NCBI RefSeq assembly: GCF_013408095.1
Contig: NZ_JACBZF010000001.1
Coordinates: 62,001-126,000, forward strand
Length of the DNA: 64,000 nucleotides
Direction: 5' to 3'
Origin: Novosphingobium marinum
GTDB taxonomy: Bacteria > Pseudomonadota > Alphaproteobacteria > Sphingomonadales > Sphingomonadaceae
The notes under the pieces were generated by a model. That model did no database searches. It saw only the letters and a program-made list of their open reading frames with translations, and was not told the DNA's origin. Of this stretch, positions 53,580-62,443 are shown in pieces. A program made the position numbers and the translations under genes. The first letter of the stretch is position 1. Each line of letters starts with the position of its first letter.

Positions 53580-54533
53580 ATGCGGGCGACCGGCGACAAG
53601 AGCGATTCGAATCGCAGGACGGGAGGACGGTTGCCCGGGGCAAGCGGTCGCCATGCATTCGTGCTTTCCGGGCCCGAGCCGTCTCCGATCCCCGTGGTGC
53701 TCGCCGTACCGCATGCCGGGCGTGCCTACCCGCAGGACCTGATAGCCCGCATGCGCCATCCCGACACGTCGGGCGTCCGTCTCGAGGACAGGCTCGTCGA
53801 CAAGGTTGCCGAACTCGTCGCCCATGAAACGGGCGCGATGCTGCTTGTCGCCGAAGCTCCGCGGGCGATGATCGATCTCAACCGCGCGCCCGACGATATC
53901 GACTGGGACATGCTCGGCAGGAAAACCCCGTCCGACGAACCGTGCTACACGCCGAGCAGGCGGGCGCGCAGCGGGCTCGGCCTCGTGCCACGGCGCTTGC
54001 CCGGCCTCGGCGAGATCTGGAAGCGTCGCCTGAGCGAGGACGAACTGCGCGCGCGCATTTCCGGCGTCCACGAAACCTATCACCAGTGCCTTTCGGACGT
54101 GCTGCATAGGTTGCGTGCGCGCTGGGGAGCGGCGTTGCTGGTGGACGTGCATTCGATGCCGCCGCTGGCGCTTCACGGCTCGTCGGCCGCGTGCGAATTC
54201 GTGCTCGGCGACAGGTTCGGTGCTTCGTGTGCAGGCAGCCTCGTCGCGAACGCCTTCGGCTATCTGGGAGAGCGGGGACGGCTTGCCGCGCACAATCGAC
54301 CCTATGCTGGCGGATACGTGCTCGAACGGCACGCGAGCCCTGCCGACGGCATTCACGCCATGCAGCTTGAGATCGATCGGGCCAGCTACCTGGATGAGAC
54401 ACTGGTCGGTCCGGGTCCGGGGCTACCCGGTCTGGCGCGCCTCGTGAGCGGTCTGGTCCGGCGACTGGCAAGCGAAACGGCGGAGCTGGGACGGGCGCAG
54501 GATACTTCGCGCTGGCCCGAAGCCGCCGAATAG
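53580..54533 (+). CDS. N-formylglutamate amidohydrolase family protein
   Basis: A 317-residue zinc amidohydrolase of the N-formylglutamate deformylase family. It has 'VVLAVPHAGRAYP' (metal His), 'APRAMIDLNRAPDDID' and 'LLVDVHSMPPL' (DxHS) motifs. The enzyme hydrolyses N-formyl-L-glutamate to formate and glutamate; other hut genes are absent here, so the substrate could differ. ATG 53580 (after AAGGTG) is chosen over TTG 53544. It is divergent from cpdR and followed by the small RNA region. Confidence 0.82.
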   Translation: MRATGDKSDSNRRTGGRLPGASGRHAFVLSGPEPSPIPVVLAVPHAGRAYPQDLIARMRHPDTSGVRLEDRLVDKVAELVAHETGAMLLVAEAPRAMIDLNRAPDDIDWDMLGRKTPSDEPCYTPSRRARSGLGLVPRRLPGLGEIWKRRLSEDELRARISGVHETYHQCLSDVLHRLRARWGAALLVDVHSMPPLALHGSSAACEFVLGDRFGASCAGSLVANAFGYLGERGRLAAHNRPYAGGYVLERHASPADGIHAMQLEIDRASYLDETLVGPGPGLPGLARLVSGLVRRLASETAELGRAQDTSRWPEAAE

Positions 54534-54540
54534 CAGCACT

Positions 54541-54572
54541 AAAAAAACCACCCCGCGTAATACGCGAGGTGG
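54541..54572 (-). terminator. Rho-independent terminator of the small RNA
   Basis: Stem CCACC-T-CGCGT with loop ATT and ACGCG-G-GGTGG (10 bp with one mismatch), followed by seven T on the minus strand. Confidence 0.85.
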
Positions 54573-54648
54573 CCAAGGTTCAGGGAGGAGGTGCACGAAG
54601 TGCACCAATTCCGATGGACCATGAGGGTAGTCACACCGGAACCTTGGC
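54541..54648 (-). ncRNA. candidate small RNA with CCUCCUCCC loop motif
   Basis: On the minus strand an outer 10-bp helix, GCCAAGGTTC (54648-54639) with GAACCTTGGC (54581-54572), encloses a GGTGCAC-TTC-GTGCACC hairpin (54606-54590). The exposed CCTCCTCCC (54591-54583), an anti-Shine-Dalgarno sequence, partly overlaps the second arm. A strong terminator follows at once: stem CCACC...GGTGG (54572-54548) and T7. A sigma70-like promoter ends right before the outer helix. CCUCCUCCC loops are known from alphaproteobacterial sRNAs of the alpha-r14 and 'cuckoo' (CcsR) types, which are growth- or stress-linked. No ORF covers it. Confidence 0.7.
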
Positions 54649-54649
54649 A

Positions 54650-54689
54650 AGATAAGCCACGGTTGGACATGTTGCAACCCCGCAACATG
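54650..54689 (-). promoter_or_regulatory. promoter of the small RNA with 8-bp inverted-repeat operator
   Basis: Minus strand TTGCAA (54677-54672), 16 bp, TTATCT (54655-54650). The -35 is overlapped by a perfect inverted repeat CATGTTGC-N6-GCAACATG (54668-54689), a likely repressor or activator site. Confidence 0.55.
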
Positions 54690-54702
54690 CAAATAGAATT
54701 CA

Positions 54703-54730
54703 TCCCGCGCAGGACAATGCCCGCGCGGGA
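54703..54730 (-). terminator. terminator-like hairpin after the SapC gene
   Basis: Minus strand TCCCGCGC / GCGCGGGA, 8-bp stem with 12-nt loop, 25 bp after the stop. The following run (TGAATTCTATTT) is only moderately T-rich. Confidence 0.5.
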
Positions 54731-54755
54731 CGAGGAATGAAGAGAATAATCGTCC

Positions 54756-55544
54756 TCAGACGGCCGTTTCTTCGGTCTTCGCGTCGTGCATGGGGCCCTT
54801 GCCGATCTTCACCTGCTTGGCGAAGATCTCGCGGACGAGGTCGAGCGAGAACAGGTGCGCGTAGATGAGGGGCAGGAGGCCGCTCTGGCTCCAGCCACGC
54901 AGCACGTCGCCGCGCAGGTCGCGCATCTTCTTCTCGTCAATGATCTTGAAGCCGCGATAGACGAAAGGCTCTTCGCGGCCTTCCATCTGCATCTTCAGCT
55001 CGCCATCGATGAGCAGTTCCTGCTTCTGGATTTCCTGCAGGAAGTTTGCCGTCTTCTTGCCGGCAAGCTCGAAGTTTTCGCAGAACTTCAGCGTGTTCTG
55101 GCAGGTCTCGCTCGGTTCGCCGTCGGTGAACAGCGGCTGGCCGTCGTCGTACTCGCCGACAAGGTCGCTCGTCGGATCGAAGCACAGCGACAGTTCCTGC
55201 GCATCGGGCTTGAGCTTGGCGAGCATGAACGGATAGCGGCGGACATAGGCCGGCATGTAGATCGGCGAATTGACCGTCCCGTCCTGGTCAACGAACACGT
55301 TCACGCCTTCGTTCATGCCCATGAGGGCGAGGGGAACCGGCTCGTTCCCGGCCGAGAACACGATCGGGAAGTGGCGCTGCGCGATCGGGAATTCCTCGAC
55401 CGTCAGCGGAATGGCATGGGTGTCCACCAGCCAGTTCGCCTTCTTGGTCGTGCGCGTGCGGTAATTGCCGTGGTCACCGCGGTTGAGGGGAACCAGGTCT
55501 TTGTAAAACAGGGGCATTGCAACGGGCTGTGCGGCGCTCGCCAT
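54756..55544 (-). CDS. SapC family protein
   Basis: A 262-residue SapC-like protein. It begins 'PLFYKDLVPLNRGDHGNYRTR' and contains 'FPIVFSAGNEPVPLALMGMNEGVNVFVDQDG...YMPAYVRRYPFML', the core of the SapC family, first noted in the Campylobacter S-layer locus. No signal peptide or TM segment is visible, so it should be soluble. Function is unknown outside that context; it may belong with surface or carbohydrate processes. The start 55544 follows GGAGAAGA. Single gene on the minus strand. Confidence 0.88.
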   Translation of the reverse strand: MASAAQPVAMPLFYKDLVPLNRGDHGNYRTRTTKKANWLVDTHAIPLTVEEFPIAQRHFPIVFSAGNEPVPLALMGMNEGVNVFVDQDGTVNSPIYMPAYVRRYPFMLAKLKPDAQELSLCFDPTSDLVGEYDDGQPLFTDGEPSETCQNTLKFCENFELAGKKTANFLQEIQKQELLIDGELKMQMEGREEPFVYRGFKIIDEKKMRDLRGDVLRGWSQSGLLPLIYAHLFSLDLVREIFAKQVKIGKGPMHDAKTEETAV

Positions 55545-55642
55545 TCGATCTTCTCCGCTTCGGAAATTTTGAAAGGCCGGCCCATAGGCGCTGCGTGCCT
55601 GCGGCGCAAGCTTTGCAGCGGGCGTTTTCGCCCGCCCGTTGG

Positions 55643-57064
55643 TCAGACGAGCTTGCCGGGGTTGAGGATCCCTTCCGGATCGAGCGCCTGCTTCACCCTG
55701 CGCATGAGGGCAAGCGCGACGGGATCGCCAAGCCGCTCGAGCTCCGCCCGCTTGTTCTGGCCGATACCGTGTTCCGCGGAGATCGAACCGCCCCATTCGC
55801 AGACCATTTCGTAGATCTGTGCGCTGATTTTCCTGCCGTCCGAATCCTCCCACACTCCCGGGGTCGAGCCGGAAGGCGCGATGACATGGAAATGCACGTT
55901 GCCGTCGCCAAGGTGTCCGAATGCGACCGCAGTGGTTCCCGGCCAGTCCGCCTCGATCCGGTCGACGGCGGCATCGACAAAGGCGGGCATGCGCTCCACG
56001 GAGACCGAGATGTCGTGCTGCATCGCGGGGCCGCGCTCGCGCTCGGCAGGAGCAATAGAGTCGCGCATGAGCCAGAACGTTTCCGCCTGCGTTTCGTTTG
56101 CGGCGAGCACCGCATCGTCGAGCAACTCGTCCTCGAAGGCCTCGGCCATCATCGTCTCGGCCCGCTCGCGCAAATCGTCGTCTTCGGCGCGGTCGCCCAC
56201 CACCTCGATCAGGGCGTGCCATTCGTGATCGCCCGCCAACGGCGCACGCGCGTCGGGCAGGTGATCCAGCACCGCTTCAAGGCACTGGCGCGGCATGACC
56301 TCGAACCCCTCGAGAGCGTCGCCTGCCGAGGTCTCGCAGTGCAACAGCAGCTCGCGGGCACTGGCGATCGATCCCAGACCAGCCCATATCACGATCCGGT
56401 CCGTGATTTCGGGCACGATGCGCAAGGTCGCCGCAGTCACGATCCCCAGCGTGCCTTCCGATCCGATCATCAATTGCTTGAGGTCGAATCCGCGATTGTC
56501 CTTCTTCAGCGGCGTGAGCGCCGAAAAGATGCTGCCATCGGCCAGCACGGCTTCCAGCCCCAGAACCTGCGCTCGCATCGAACCGTGCCGGAGAACCTGG
56601 GTGCCGCCGGCATTGGTCGAGATCAGACCACCGATCGTGGCGGATCCCTTTCCGCCCAGTGTCAGCGGGAATCGCATTCGTTCCTCGGCCACCGCATCGT
56701 GAAAGGTCTGCAGTATCACGCCGGCCTCGCAGGTAGCGGTGCGCGCGTTCGCGTCGATTTTCCGGATCGCGTTCATCCGGCGAAGCGAAAGGAGCAACGC
56801 GGTGCCGCTTTCGTCCGGGGTGGCGCCGCCCACCATGCCGCTGTTGCCGCCCTGCGGTACGATCGGCACGCCGTGCCGGGCGCAGATTTTGACGAGTTCG
56901 GCCACTTCTTCCGTCGTTCCCGGCGAGGCCATCGCGCACGCGCGACCGCTGTAGCGACCGCGCCAGTCGGTAAGCCACGGCTCCATCAATTCATGGTCTC
57001 GGGTCAGGCCGCGCGGGCCGAGACACTGCTCGGCGTCGGCCAGAAAGCTTTCGGAACTATCCAT
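55643..57064 (-). CDS. FAD-linked oxidase (glycolate/D-2-hydroxyacid dehydrogenase-like)
   Basis: A 473-residue FAD_binding_4 flavoprotein of the GlcD/D-lactate/D-2-hydroxyglutarate dehydrogenase group. The FAD-binding loop is 'HGVPIVPQGGNSGMVGGATP' with 'GGLISTNAGGTQVLRHGSMRAQVLGLEAV', and the C-terminal FAD-oxidase domain has 'FGHLGDGNVHFHVIAP' (metal-binding His) and 'SISAEHGIGQNKR'. It oxidises a D-2-hydroxyacid with electrons to a quinone or electron-transfer flavoprotein. ATG 57064 has AAAGGCGG just upstream, so it is preferred over 57100. Confidence 0.9.
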   Translation of the reverse strand: MDSSESFLADAEQCLGPRGLTRDHELMEPWLTDWRGRYSGRACAMASPGTTEEVAELVKICARHGVPIVPQGGNSGMVGGATPDESGTALLLSLRRMNAIRKIDANARTATCEAGVILQTFHDAVAEERMRFPLTLGGKGSATIGGLISTNAGGTQVLRHGSMRAQVLGLEAVLADGSIFSALTPLKKDNRGFDLKQLMIGSEGTLGIVTAATLRIVPEITDRIVIWAGLGSIASARELLLHCETSAGDALEGFEVMPRQCLEAVLDHLPDARAPLAGDHEWHALIEVVGDRAEDDDLRERAETMMAEAFEDELLDDAVLAANETQAETFWLMRDSIAPAERERGPAMQHDISVSVERMPAFVDAAVDRIEADWPGTTAVAFGHLGDGNVHFHVIAPSGSTPGVWEDSDGRKISAQIYEMVCEWGGSISAEHGIGQNKRAELERLGDPVALALMRRVKQALDPEGILNPGKLV

Positions 57065-57200
57065 GGCCGCCTTTATGACACATGCGGTCCCGGCTTGCAT
57101 ACCGGGCGGGTTTCGGGGTTAAGCGATGGTTCAAACACAGCCGTTAGGATACCGTAACGAAAAAGCTGCCCCGGGACGTTGTTTTGAGCCTGTTCGACTT

Positions 57201-57773
57201 ATGAGTATCAGCGCATTCGTTCTGGCGCCGCTAATGGTGCTTATGCCGATGGCGGGTGCCGGCGAAAAGCCGGAACAGCATGCGGGGGTGCTTGCCAAAG
57301 CGAACAGCGCACCGGCCGACATTGCGCGCGTCGCTCCCGAGTCCTGGTCGAGGTTCGATCTCTTTTACGGGGTAAGGCCGCGTGCCGCGAACCAGGTCCG
57401 CATGGAGCGGCGCGTCACCATCAGGATTTCGCCGCGTCCGTCGCCGGTTCGCCCGAGCATGCTGATGGCCCTGCCCAACCGCGAGATCGGCCCCCGGTTC
57501 GTCGAGCGCAAGATCGGAAAATGCCTGTCGGTATCGAGCATCGCAGGCGTTCAGCCGCGCGGCCAGAGCCGTCTCCTGCTCTTCATGGAAGACCAGCGCA
57601 TGATCAGCGCCGAACTCGACAAGACCTGTACATCCCGCGACTTCTATTCGGGTTTCTATCTGTCCCGCAGCGACGACGGAATGCTTTGCGCCGGCCGCGA
57701 TACGCTCCTTTCGCGCAGCGGGGCGAATTGCAAGCTTACCCGTATCCGCCAGTTGATCGAGGCCGACAGCTGA
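57201..57773 (+). CDS. secreted protein of unknown function
   Basis: A predicted 190-residue exported protein. The hydrophobic N-terminus MSISAFVLAPLMVLMPMAGAG looks like a signal peptide, which favours ATG 57201; an upstream in-frame ATG at 57126 would add a polar lead. The mature part has four Cys ('IGKCLSVSSIAGVQPRG', 'LDKTCTSRDFYSGFYLSRSDDGMLCAGRD', 'GANCKLTRIRQL') that may form disulfides in the periplasm. A similar 'RSGA.C...(R)' end is common in conserved sphingomonad proteins, but I cannot name the family. It lies upstream of the DEAD-box gene with a 166-bp gap. Confidence 0.7.
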   Translation: MSISAFVLAPLMVLMPMAGAGEKPEQHAGVLAKANSAPADIARVAPESWSRFDLFYGVRPRAANQVRMERRVTIRISPRPSPVRPSMLMALPNREIGPRFVERKIGKCLSVSSIAGVQPRGQSRLLLFMEDQRMISAELDKTCTSRDFYSGFYLSRSDDGMLCAGRDTLLSRSGANCKLTRIRQLIEADS

Positions 57774-57939
57774 TCGGCTTGCGGCTTTCCGCGCCCGTCC
57801 TGCCGCGCGTTTCCTTGACTTTTACTTGCCATTCAGCATAGGGGCCGGCCCACTCCCCTGCTGATGCATTCGGCATTGGAATGGCGGGGCGGCGCGGCCG
57901 CTCTCGTGTGAATTTATTTTCCGGAAACGCACAACGCTT

Positions 57940-59295
57940 ATGAAATTTGCCGACCTCGGCCTGTCTGACGAATTGCTGCAAGCCGTGGAAGCGGCCGGCT
58001 ATGACGAGCCGACGCCGATCCAGGCGCAGGCCATCCCGTCCGTGCTGATGATGCGCGACATCATCGGGATCGCACAGACCGGCACCGGCAAGACCGCGGG
58101 CTTCGTGCTTCCGATGATCGATATCCTTGCGCATGGACGCCGCCGCGCGCTCATGCCGCGCTCGCTCATCCTTGAGCCGACGCGCGAACTGGCCGCGCAG
58201 GTTGCGGAGAACTTCGAGAAGTACGGCAAGAACAGCGATCTCAAGATGGCGCTGCTGATCGGCGGCGTTCAGATGGGCGAGCAGATCAAGGCGCTTTCGG
58301 AAGGTGTCGACGTCCTGATCGCGACCCCGGGCAGGCTCATGGACCTGTTCGAACGCGGGAAGATCCTTCTTACAGGCTGCAACCTTCTGGTCATCGACGA
58401 GGCCGACCGAATGCTCGATATGGGTTTCATCCCGGATATCGAGAACATTTGCACCAAGTTGCCCGCGCAGCGACAGACCCTGCTGTTTTCGGCGACGATG
58501 CCGCCGCCGATCGAGAAGCTGGCCGACAAGTTCCTGTCGAATCCCAAGAAGGTCGAAGTCGCGAGACCGGCCACCGCGAACGTCAACATCGCCCAGCACA
58601 AGGTGGCGGTCAGCCCGCGCCAGAAGCGCGCGAAGCTGCGCCACCTGCTCGAGACCGACGACGTTCGCACCGCCATCGTCTTCTGCAACCGCAAGACGAC
58701 CGTGCGCGAACTCAACAAGAGCCTGAAACAGAGCGGCTTCGCAACCGGCGAGATTCATGGCGACATGGAACAGCCGGCGCGCATTGCCGAGCTCGACCGG
58801 TTCAAGAACGGCGAGATCAACATCCTTGTCGCCAGCGACGTCGCTGCGCGCGGCCTCGACATCAAGGGTGTCAGCCACGTCTTCAACTACGACACGCCGT
58901 GGCATCCGGACGATTACGTCCACCGTATCGGCCGTACCGGACGGGCCGGGGCTTCGGGCCGCGCATTCACGTTCGTCACAGAAGCCGATGCAGAGGCGAT
59001 CGCGAACGTCGAGAAGCTGACGGGCATGGCGATCCCCGCCTTCGTGGAGGGCAAGGCTGCCGAACCGGACGATACGCCCGAAGAAGCCGAAGCCACCCCG
59101 CGCCCGGCGAAGAGCCGCACGTCGAGGGCGAGCGCCGGCAAATCCGCGTCGCGTTCCCGCAAGCCCGCACCGGCTCCTGAAAAGGAAGACAAGCCCGCCT
59201 CGCCCAAAGCAAGGCCGCAGCCGGGCAGCCAGGCACCTGCCGACGACGAGTGGAACGGCCCGGTCCCCGGGTTCCTCCACGTCTCGGCACTTTGA
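57940..59295 (+). CDS. DEAD-box ATP-dependent RNA helicase
   Basis: A 451-residue RhlE-like DEAD-box helicase: Q-motif (GYDEPTPIQAQAIP), motif I AQTGTGKT (45-52), PTRELA, DEAD (153-156), SAT, and HRIGRTGRAG. A disordered basic/acidic tail rich in Ala, Pro, Lys and Ser (about 355-440) follows, ending in the short motif 'DEWNGPVPGFLHVSAL'. It remodels RNA duplexes in ribosome assembly or mRNA decay. The long 5' region (166 bp to the preceding stop) could carry a cold-response leader; I see no defined structure. It converges on uvrD. Confidence 0.93.
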   Translation: MKFADLGLSDELLQAVEAAGYDEPTPIQAQAIPSVLMMRDIIGIAQTGTGKTAGFVLPMIDILAHGRRRALMPRSLILEPTRELAAQVAENFEKYGKNSDLKMALLIGGVQMGEQIKALSEGVDVLIATPGRLMDLFERGKILLTGCNLLVIDEADRMLDMGFIPDIENICTKLPAQRQTLLFSATMPPPIEKLADKFLSNPKKVEVARPATANVNIAQHKVAVSPRQKRAKLRHLLETDDVRTAIVFCNRKTTVRELNKSLKQSGFATGEIHGDMEQPARIAELDRFKNGEINILVASDVAARGLDIKGVSHVFNYDTPWHPDDYVHRIGRTGRAGASGRAFTFVTEADAEAIANVEKLTGMAIPAFVEGKAAEPDDTPEEAEATPRPAKSRTSRASAGKSASRSRKPAPAPEKEDKPASPKARPQPGSQAPADDEWNGPVPGFLHVSAL

Positions 59296-59313
59296 GGGGC
59301 GCCGGCGGCCGGC

Positions 59314-61647
59314 TCAGGCCAGCTTGACGAACGTGTCGATGAGCCGCTTGCGGCTGCCGCTCTCGAAATCGATCTCGAGCTTGTTGCCCTCCTGCGCGGC
59401 CACGGTGCCGTAGCCGAACTTGTCGTGGAAGACGCGCGCGCCGATCCCGATGTCGGCGCGCGGTTTCGCCGCGAAACTCGCCGCGCTCCGCTTGTTCTCG
59501 GAAATCCGCCGGGGAGTGGCATCGAAATCCTGCGAGGCCGCGCGCTGCCAGCCCGGTCCGCGCGTCTTCACCCTGGAAGGCTGGGCGCGGGCGACGTCCG
59601 CGAAGGGATCGGCCTGTTCCGACCATTGTGCACGCCATAGCGACGCTCCGCCGGTCAGCGTCGTTTCCTGCTCGACATGCTCTTCGGGCAGTTCGCCTAC
59701 GAAGCGGGAGGGTATCGAGCTTGTCCACTGACCGTAGATGCGCCGGTTGGCGGCGTGGAGGATCGTGCATCGCCGCCGCGCCCGTGTGATCGCAACGTAC
59801 GCCAGGCGGCGTTCTTCCTCGAGACTGGCGAGGCCGCCTTCGTCGATCGCGCGTTGCGAAGGGAAGACGCCTTCTTCCCATCCGGGAAGGAACACGTGAT
59901 CGAATTCCAGTCCCTTCGCAGCATGCATGGTCATGATCGTGACCTTCTCTGAATCGCCCGCAGCCTCGTTCTCCATGACGAGGCTGACGTGCTCGAGGAA
60001 GTCTCCGAGCGTTTCGTAGTCCTCCATCGCGCGCGCCAGTTCGGAAAGGTTTTCCAGCCTGCCTGCAGCCTCCGCCGTCTTCTGGGCCTGAAGCGCATCG
60101 GTGTAGCCCGATTCGTTGAGCACGGTGCGCGCGAGTTCAGCCGGGCTGAGCGTCTTTTCCATGTCGCGCCAGCGCGCGAAGTCGCGCATCAGGGCGACGA
60201 TGGTGTTGCGCGCCCGCGCCGGAAGCTCGTCGGTATCGGCGATGTCGAGAGCGGCGGCGGCCAGCGGCATGTCGCGGCTGCGCGCATGCCGGTGCAGCTT
60301 TTCCAGAGTCTTGTCGCCGAGCCCGCGCTTGGGCGTGTTGTAGATCCGCTCGAAGGCAAGGTCGTCCGCAGGCTGTGCGATCACCCGAAGGTAGGCGAGC
60401 GCATCTCGGATCTCGGCACGTTCATAAAATCGAAAACCGCCGATAATCCGATAGTTGAGGCCGATGGTTATGAAGCGGTCTTCGAATTCGCGGGTCTGGA
60501 ATTGCGCCCGCACGAGGATCGCCACCTGCTCCAGCGGAGCGCCTTCGCGCTCCAGCCGCTCGATTTCCTCGCCCACCCGGCGGGCTTCTTCCGGTCCGTC
60601 CCAGACGCCGATCACGCGCAACCGGTCGCCCGGGTGGCGTTCGGTCCAGAGCGTCTTGCCGAGGCGCTGGCTGTTCGATTTTATGAGGCCGGACGCGGCG
60701 GCGAGGATCTGCGGCGTCGAACGATAGTTCTGTTCGAGCTTGATGACCTTGCTACCCGGAAAATCCTTGTCGAACCGGAGGATATTGGCGACTTCTGCAC
60801 CGCGCCATGAATAGATCGACTGGTCGTCGTCACCCACCACGCAGATGTTCTTGCGCACCTGCGCGATCAGCCGCAGCCAGAGATACTGGACCTGGTTGGT
60901 GTCCTGGTACTCGTCGACGAGCACGTACTTGAAGCGCTGCTGATATTGCTCGAGCACGTCCCGGTGGCTGCGGAAGATGTTGAGCATGTGCAGCAGCAGG
61001 TCGCCGAAGTCGCAGGCGTTGAGCGTTTTCAGGCGATCCTGATAGAGCTGGTAGAACTGCTGCCCGCGACCGTTGGCATAAGCCTCGTTCTCGGCGGCAT
61101 CGAGATCGTCCGGGTTCAGCCCGCGGTTCTTCCAGCGATCGATCAGGCCCGCAAGCTGGCGCGCCGGCCAGCGCTTCTCGTCCAGGTCGTTCGCCTGGAT
61201 CAGTTGCTTGAGCAGCCGGAGCTGATCGTCGGTGTCGATGATTGTGTAGTTCGCCTGCAATCCGACCAGTTCGGCATGTCGGCGCAGCATTCGCGCGGCG
61301 ATGGAATGGAACGTGCCGAGCCAGGGCATGCCCTCGACGGCCGGACCGATGAGCTGTCCCACCCGCTCCCGCATCTCGCGCGCGGCCTTGTTGGTGAAGG
61401 TCACGCACAGGATCTCGGACGGCCAGGCAAGTCGCGATCGCACCAGGTGGGCAAGGCGCGCGGTAAGCGCTGCGGTCTTTCCCGTACCTGCTCCTGCCAG
61501 CATCAGGACGGGACCCTCCGTCGTCATGACGGCTTCGCGCTGGGGTTCGTTCAATCCGCCCAGCAGGGGATCGTCGATATCCGGGGAGAGCGGGGCGGGG
61601 GGCTGGACCACATGCGAACAGCTAGGGAACGCGGCATCGCTGCGCAA
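59314..61647 (-). CDS. uvrD: ATP-dependent DNA helicase UvrD/PcrA
   Basis: A 777-residue superfamily-1 helicase for nucleotide excision and mismatch repair. Walker A is in 'MLAGAGTGKTAALTARLAHLV', motif II is 'VLVDEYQDTN', motif III 'VVGDDDQSIYSWRGA', motif IV 'LEQNYRST', and motif V/VI 'TMHAAKGLEFDHVFLPGWEEG...VAITRARRR'. The C-terminal Tudor-like part ends 'GARVFHDKFGYGTVAAQEGNKLEIDF'. No ATG lies near the N-terminus; TTG 61647 is used, with GTG 61611 the main alternative, so the first 12 residues are uncertain. Confidence 0.94.
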   Translation of the reverse strand: MRSDAAFPSCSHVVQPPAPLSPDIDDPLLGGLNEPQREAVMTTEGPVLMLAGAGTGKTAALTARLAHLVRSRLAWPSEILCVTFTNKAAREMRERVGQLIGPAVEGMPWLGTFHSIAARMLRRHAELVGLQANYTIIDTDDQLRLLKQLIQANDLDEKRWPARQLAGLIDRWKNRGLNPDDLDAAENEAYANGRGQQFYQLYQDRLKTLNACDFGDLLLHMLNIFRSHRDVLEQYQQRFKYVLVDEYQDTNQVQYLWLRLIAQVRKNICVVGDDDQSIYSWRGAEVANILRFDKDFPGSKVIKLEQNYRSTPQILAAASGLIKSNSQRLGKTLWTERHPGDRLRVIGVWDGPEEARRVGEEIERLEREGAPLEQVAILVRAQFQTREFEDRFITIGLNYRIIGGFRFYERAEIRDALAYLRVIAQPADDLAFERIYNTPKRGLGDKTLEKLHRHARSRDMPLAAAALDIADTDELPARARNTIVALMRDFARWRDMEKTLSPAELARTVLNESGYTDALQAQKTAEAAGRLENLSELARAMEDYETLGDFLEHVSLVMENEAAGDSEKVTIMTMHAAKGLEFDHVFLPGWEEGVFPSQRAIDEGGLASLEEERRLAYVAITRARRRCTILHAANRRIYGQWTSSIPSRFVGELPEEHVEQETTLTGGASLWRAQWSEQADPFADVARAQPSRVKTRGPGWQRAASQDFDATPRRISENKRSAASFAAKPRADIGIGARVFHDKFGYGTVAAQEGNKLEIDFESGSRKRLIDTFVKLA

Positions 61648-61667
61648 GGGCGCTTCGTCGCAGTCTC

Positions 61668-61693
61668 GGAACCAAATGGCCTTCTAATGCGTG
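61668..61693 (+). promoter_or_regulatory. possible EcfG-type promoter GGAAC-N17-CGTG
   Basis: GGAAC (61668-61672), 17 bp, CGTG (61690-61693), one base off the -10 consensus, 32 bp upstream of the secreted-protein ATG at 61725. Confidence 0.4.
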
Positions 61694-61724
61694 AATCAAG
61701 TAACAGCAAGCAATGGAGACCGTT

Positions 61725-62348
61725 ATGAAGAATATCCTGTGTGCAAGTGCCGTCGCTCTCAGTATGAGCATGGTCCCGGCAATCGCGAGTGCCCAGTCCA
61801 CCGTCCCGGGATCTGTCAATTCTGTCGATGACAAGCGCGGCGACTTTGAAATGGATGCCACCCAGAAGGCCGATTACGACAGCTGGCCCGATGAACGTCG
61901 TATGGATTACGATACGTGGCCTAGCGAATATCAGGTCTATTACTGGGATCTCGATCCAAACTATCGGACCGGCTACTGGGCTCTTACGCCCGAGCAGCGA
62001 ACCCAGATCTACAACATGACCGAAGCCCAGCAGCAGCAGGCGTGGAATTCGGTGATGACCCAGATGGGTGCCCAGAGCGCGAATGCGCAGGCCATGAACT
62101 CCGGCACGATGAATTCGACGCAGACCGCGACGCGAACAGCCGCGCCGTCGAACGTCAACTATGCGAACAACGAAATGGTACAGGGCAACATGTCGGCAAC
62201 CGCCAAGCAGCCATCGGAATATCCGATCTGCAAGAGCGACAGTGACGACAGCTGCATCAACGCATGGGCTGCCGGCAAGCGCGGCCCGGGCGTCGACAAG
62301 CCGCTGAGCTACTGGCCGGGCAAGCCCGCGAGTTCGGGCGGCCAGTAA
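61725..62348 (+). CDS. secreted protein with YDxWP repeats and a C-terminal CIN..AAG motif
   Basis: A 207-residue exported protein with a clean signal peptide (MKNILCASAVALSMSMVPAIASA). Next comes a Trp/Tyr-rich region with the repeat 'ADYDSWPDERR / MDYDTWPSEYQ / VYYWDLDPNY / TGYWALTPEQR', a Gln/Asn/Ala/Thr-rich middle, and the C-terminal 'CKSDSDDSCINAWAAGKRG...YWPGKPAS'. The same CIN-x2-AAG word ends the partial gene at 63774. ATG 61725 has GGAG 6 bp upstream. A candidate EcfG promoter precedes it and a terminator follows. No function is known to me. Confidence 0.75.
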   Translation: MKNILCASAVALSMSMVPAIASAQSTVPGSVNSVDDKRGDFEMDATQKADYDSWPDERRMDYDTWPSEYQVYYWDLDPNYRTGYWALTPEQRTQIYNMTEAQQQQAWNSVMTQMGAQSANAQAMNSGTMNSTQTATRTAAPSNVNYANNEMVQGNMSATAKQPSEYPICKSDSDDSCINAWAAGKRGPGVDKPLSYWPGKPASSGGQ

Positions 62349-62375
62349 CTGACCGAAAACAACGATGATGGAGAG

Positions 62376-62398
62376 GGCGCGAATTTCGCGCCCTTTTC
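62376..62398 (+). terminator. Rho-independent terminator after the YDxWP protein
   Basis: Stem GGGCGCG / CGCGCCC (7 bp, extendable through AA/TT) with an AATTT loop and a TTTT tail, 28 bp after the stop. Confidence 0.8.
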
Positions 62399-62443
62399 GC
62401 GTTCGGGCTTGACGCGGAAGCCTGGCTCGGGAAACGCCGGGGC

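Noticed and set aside
57815..57842. TTGACT plus CATAGG as promoter of the DEAD-box gene
   Set aside because: The -10 match is poor; left out of the feature list.
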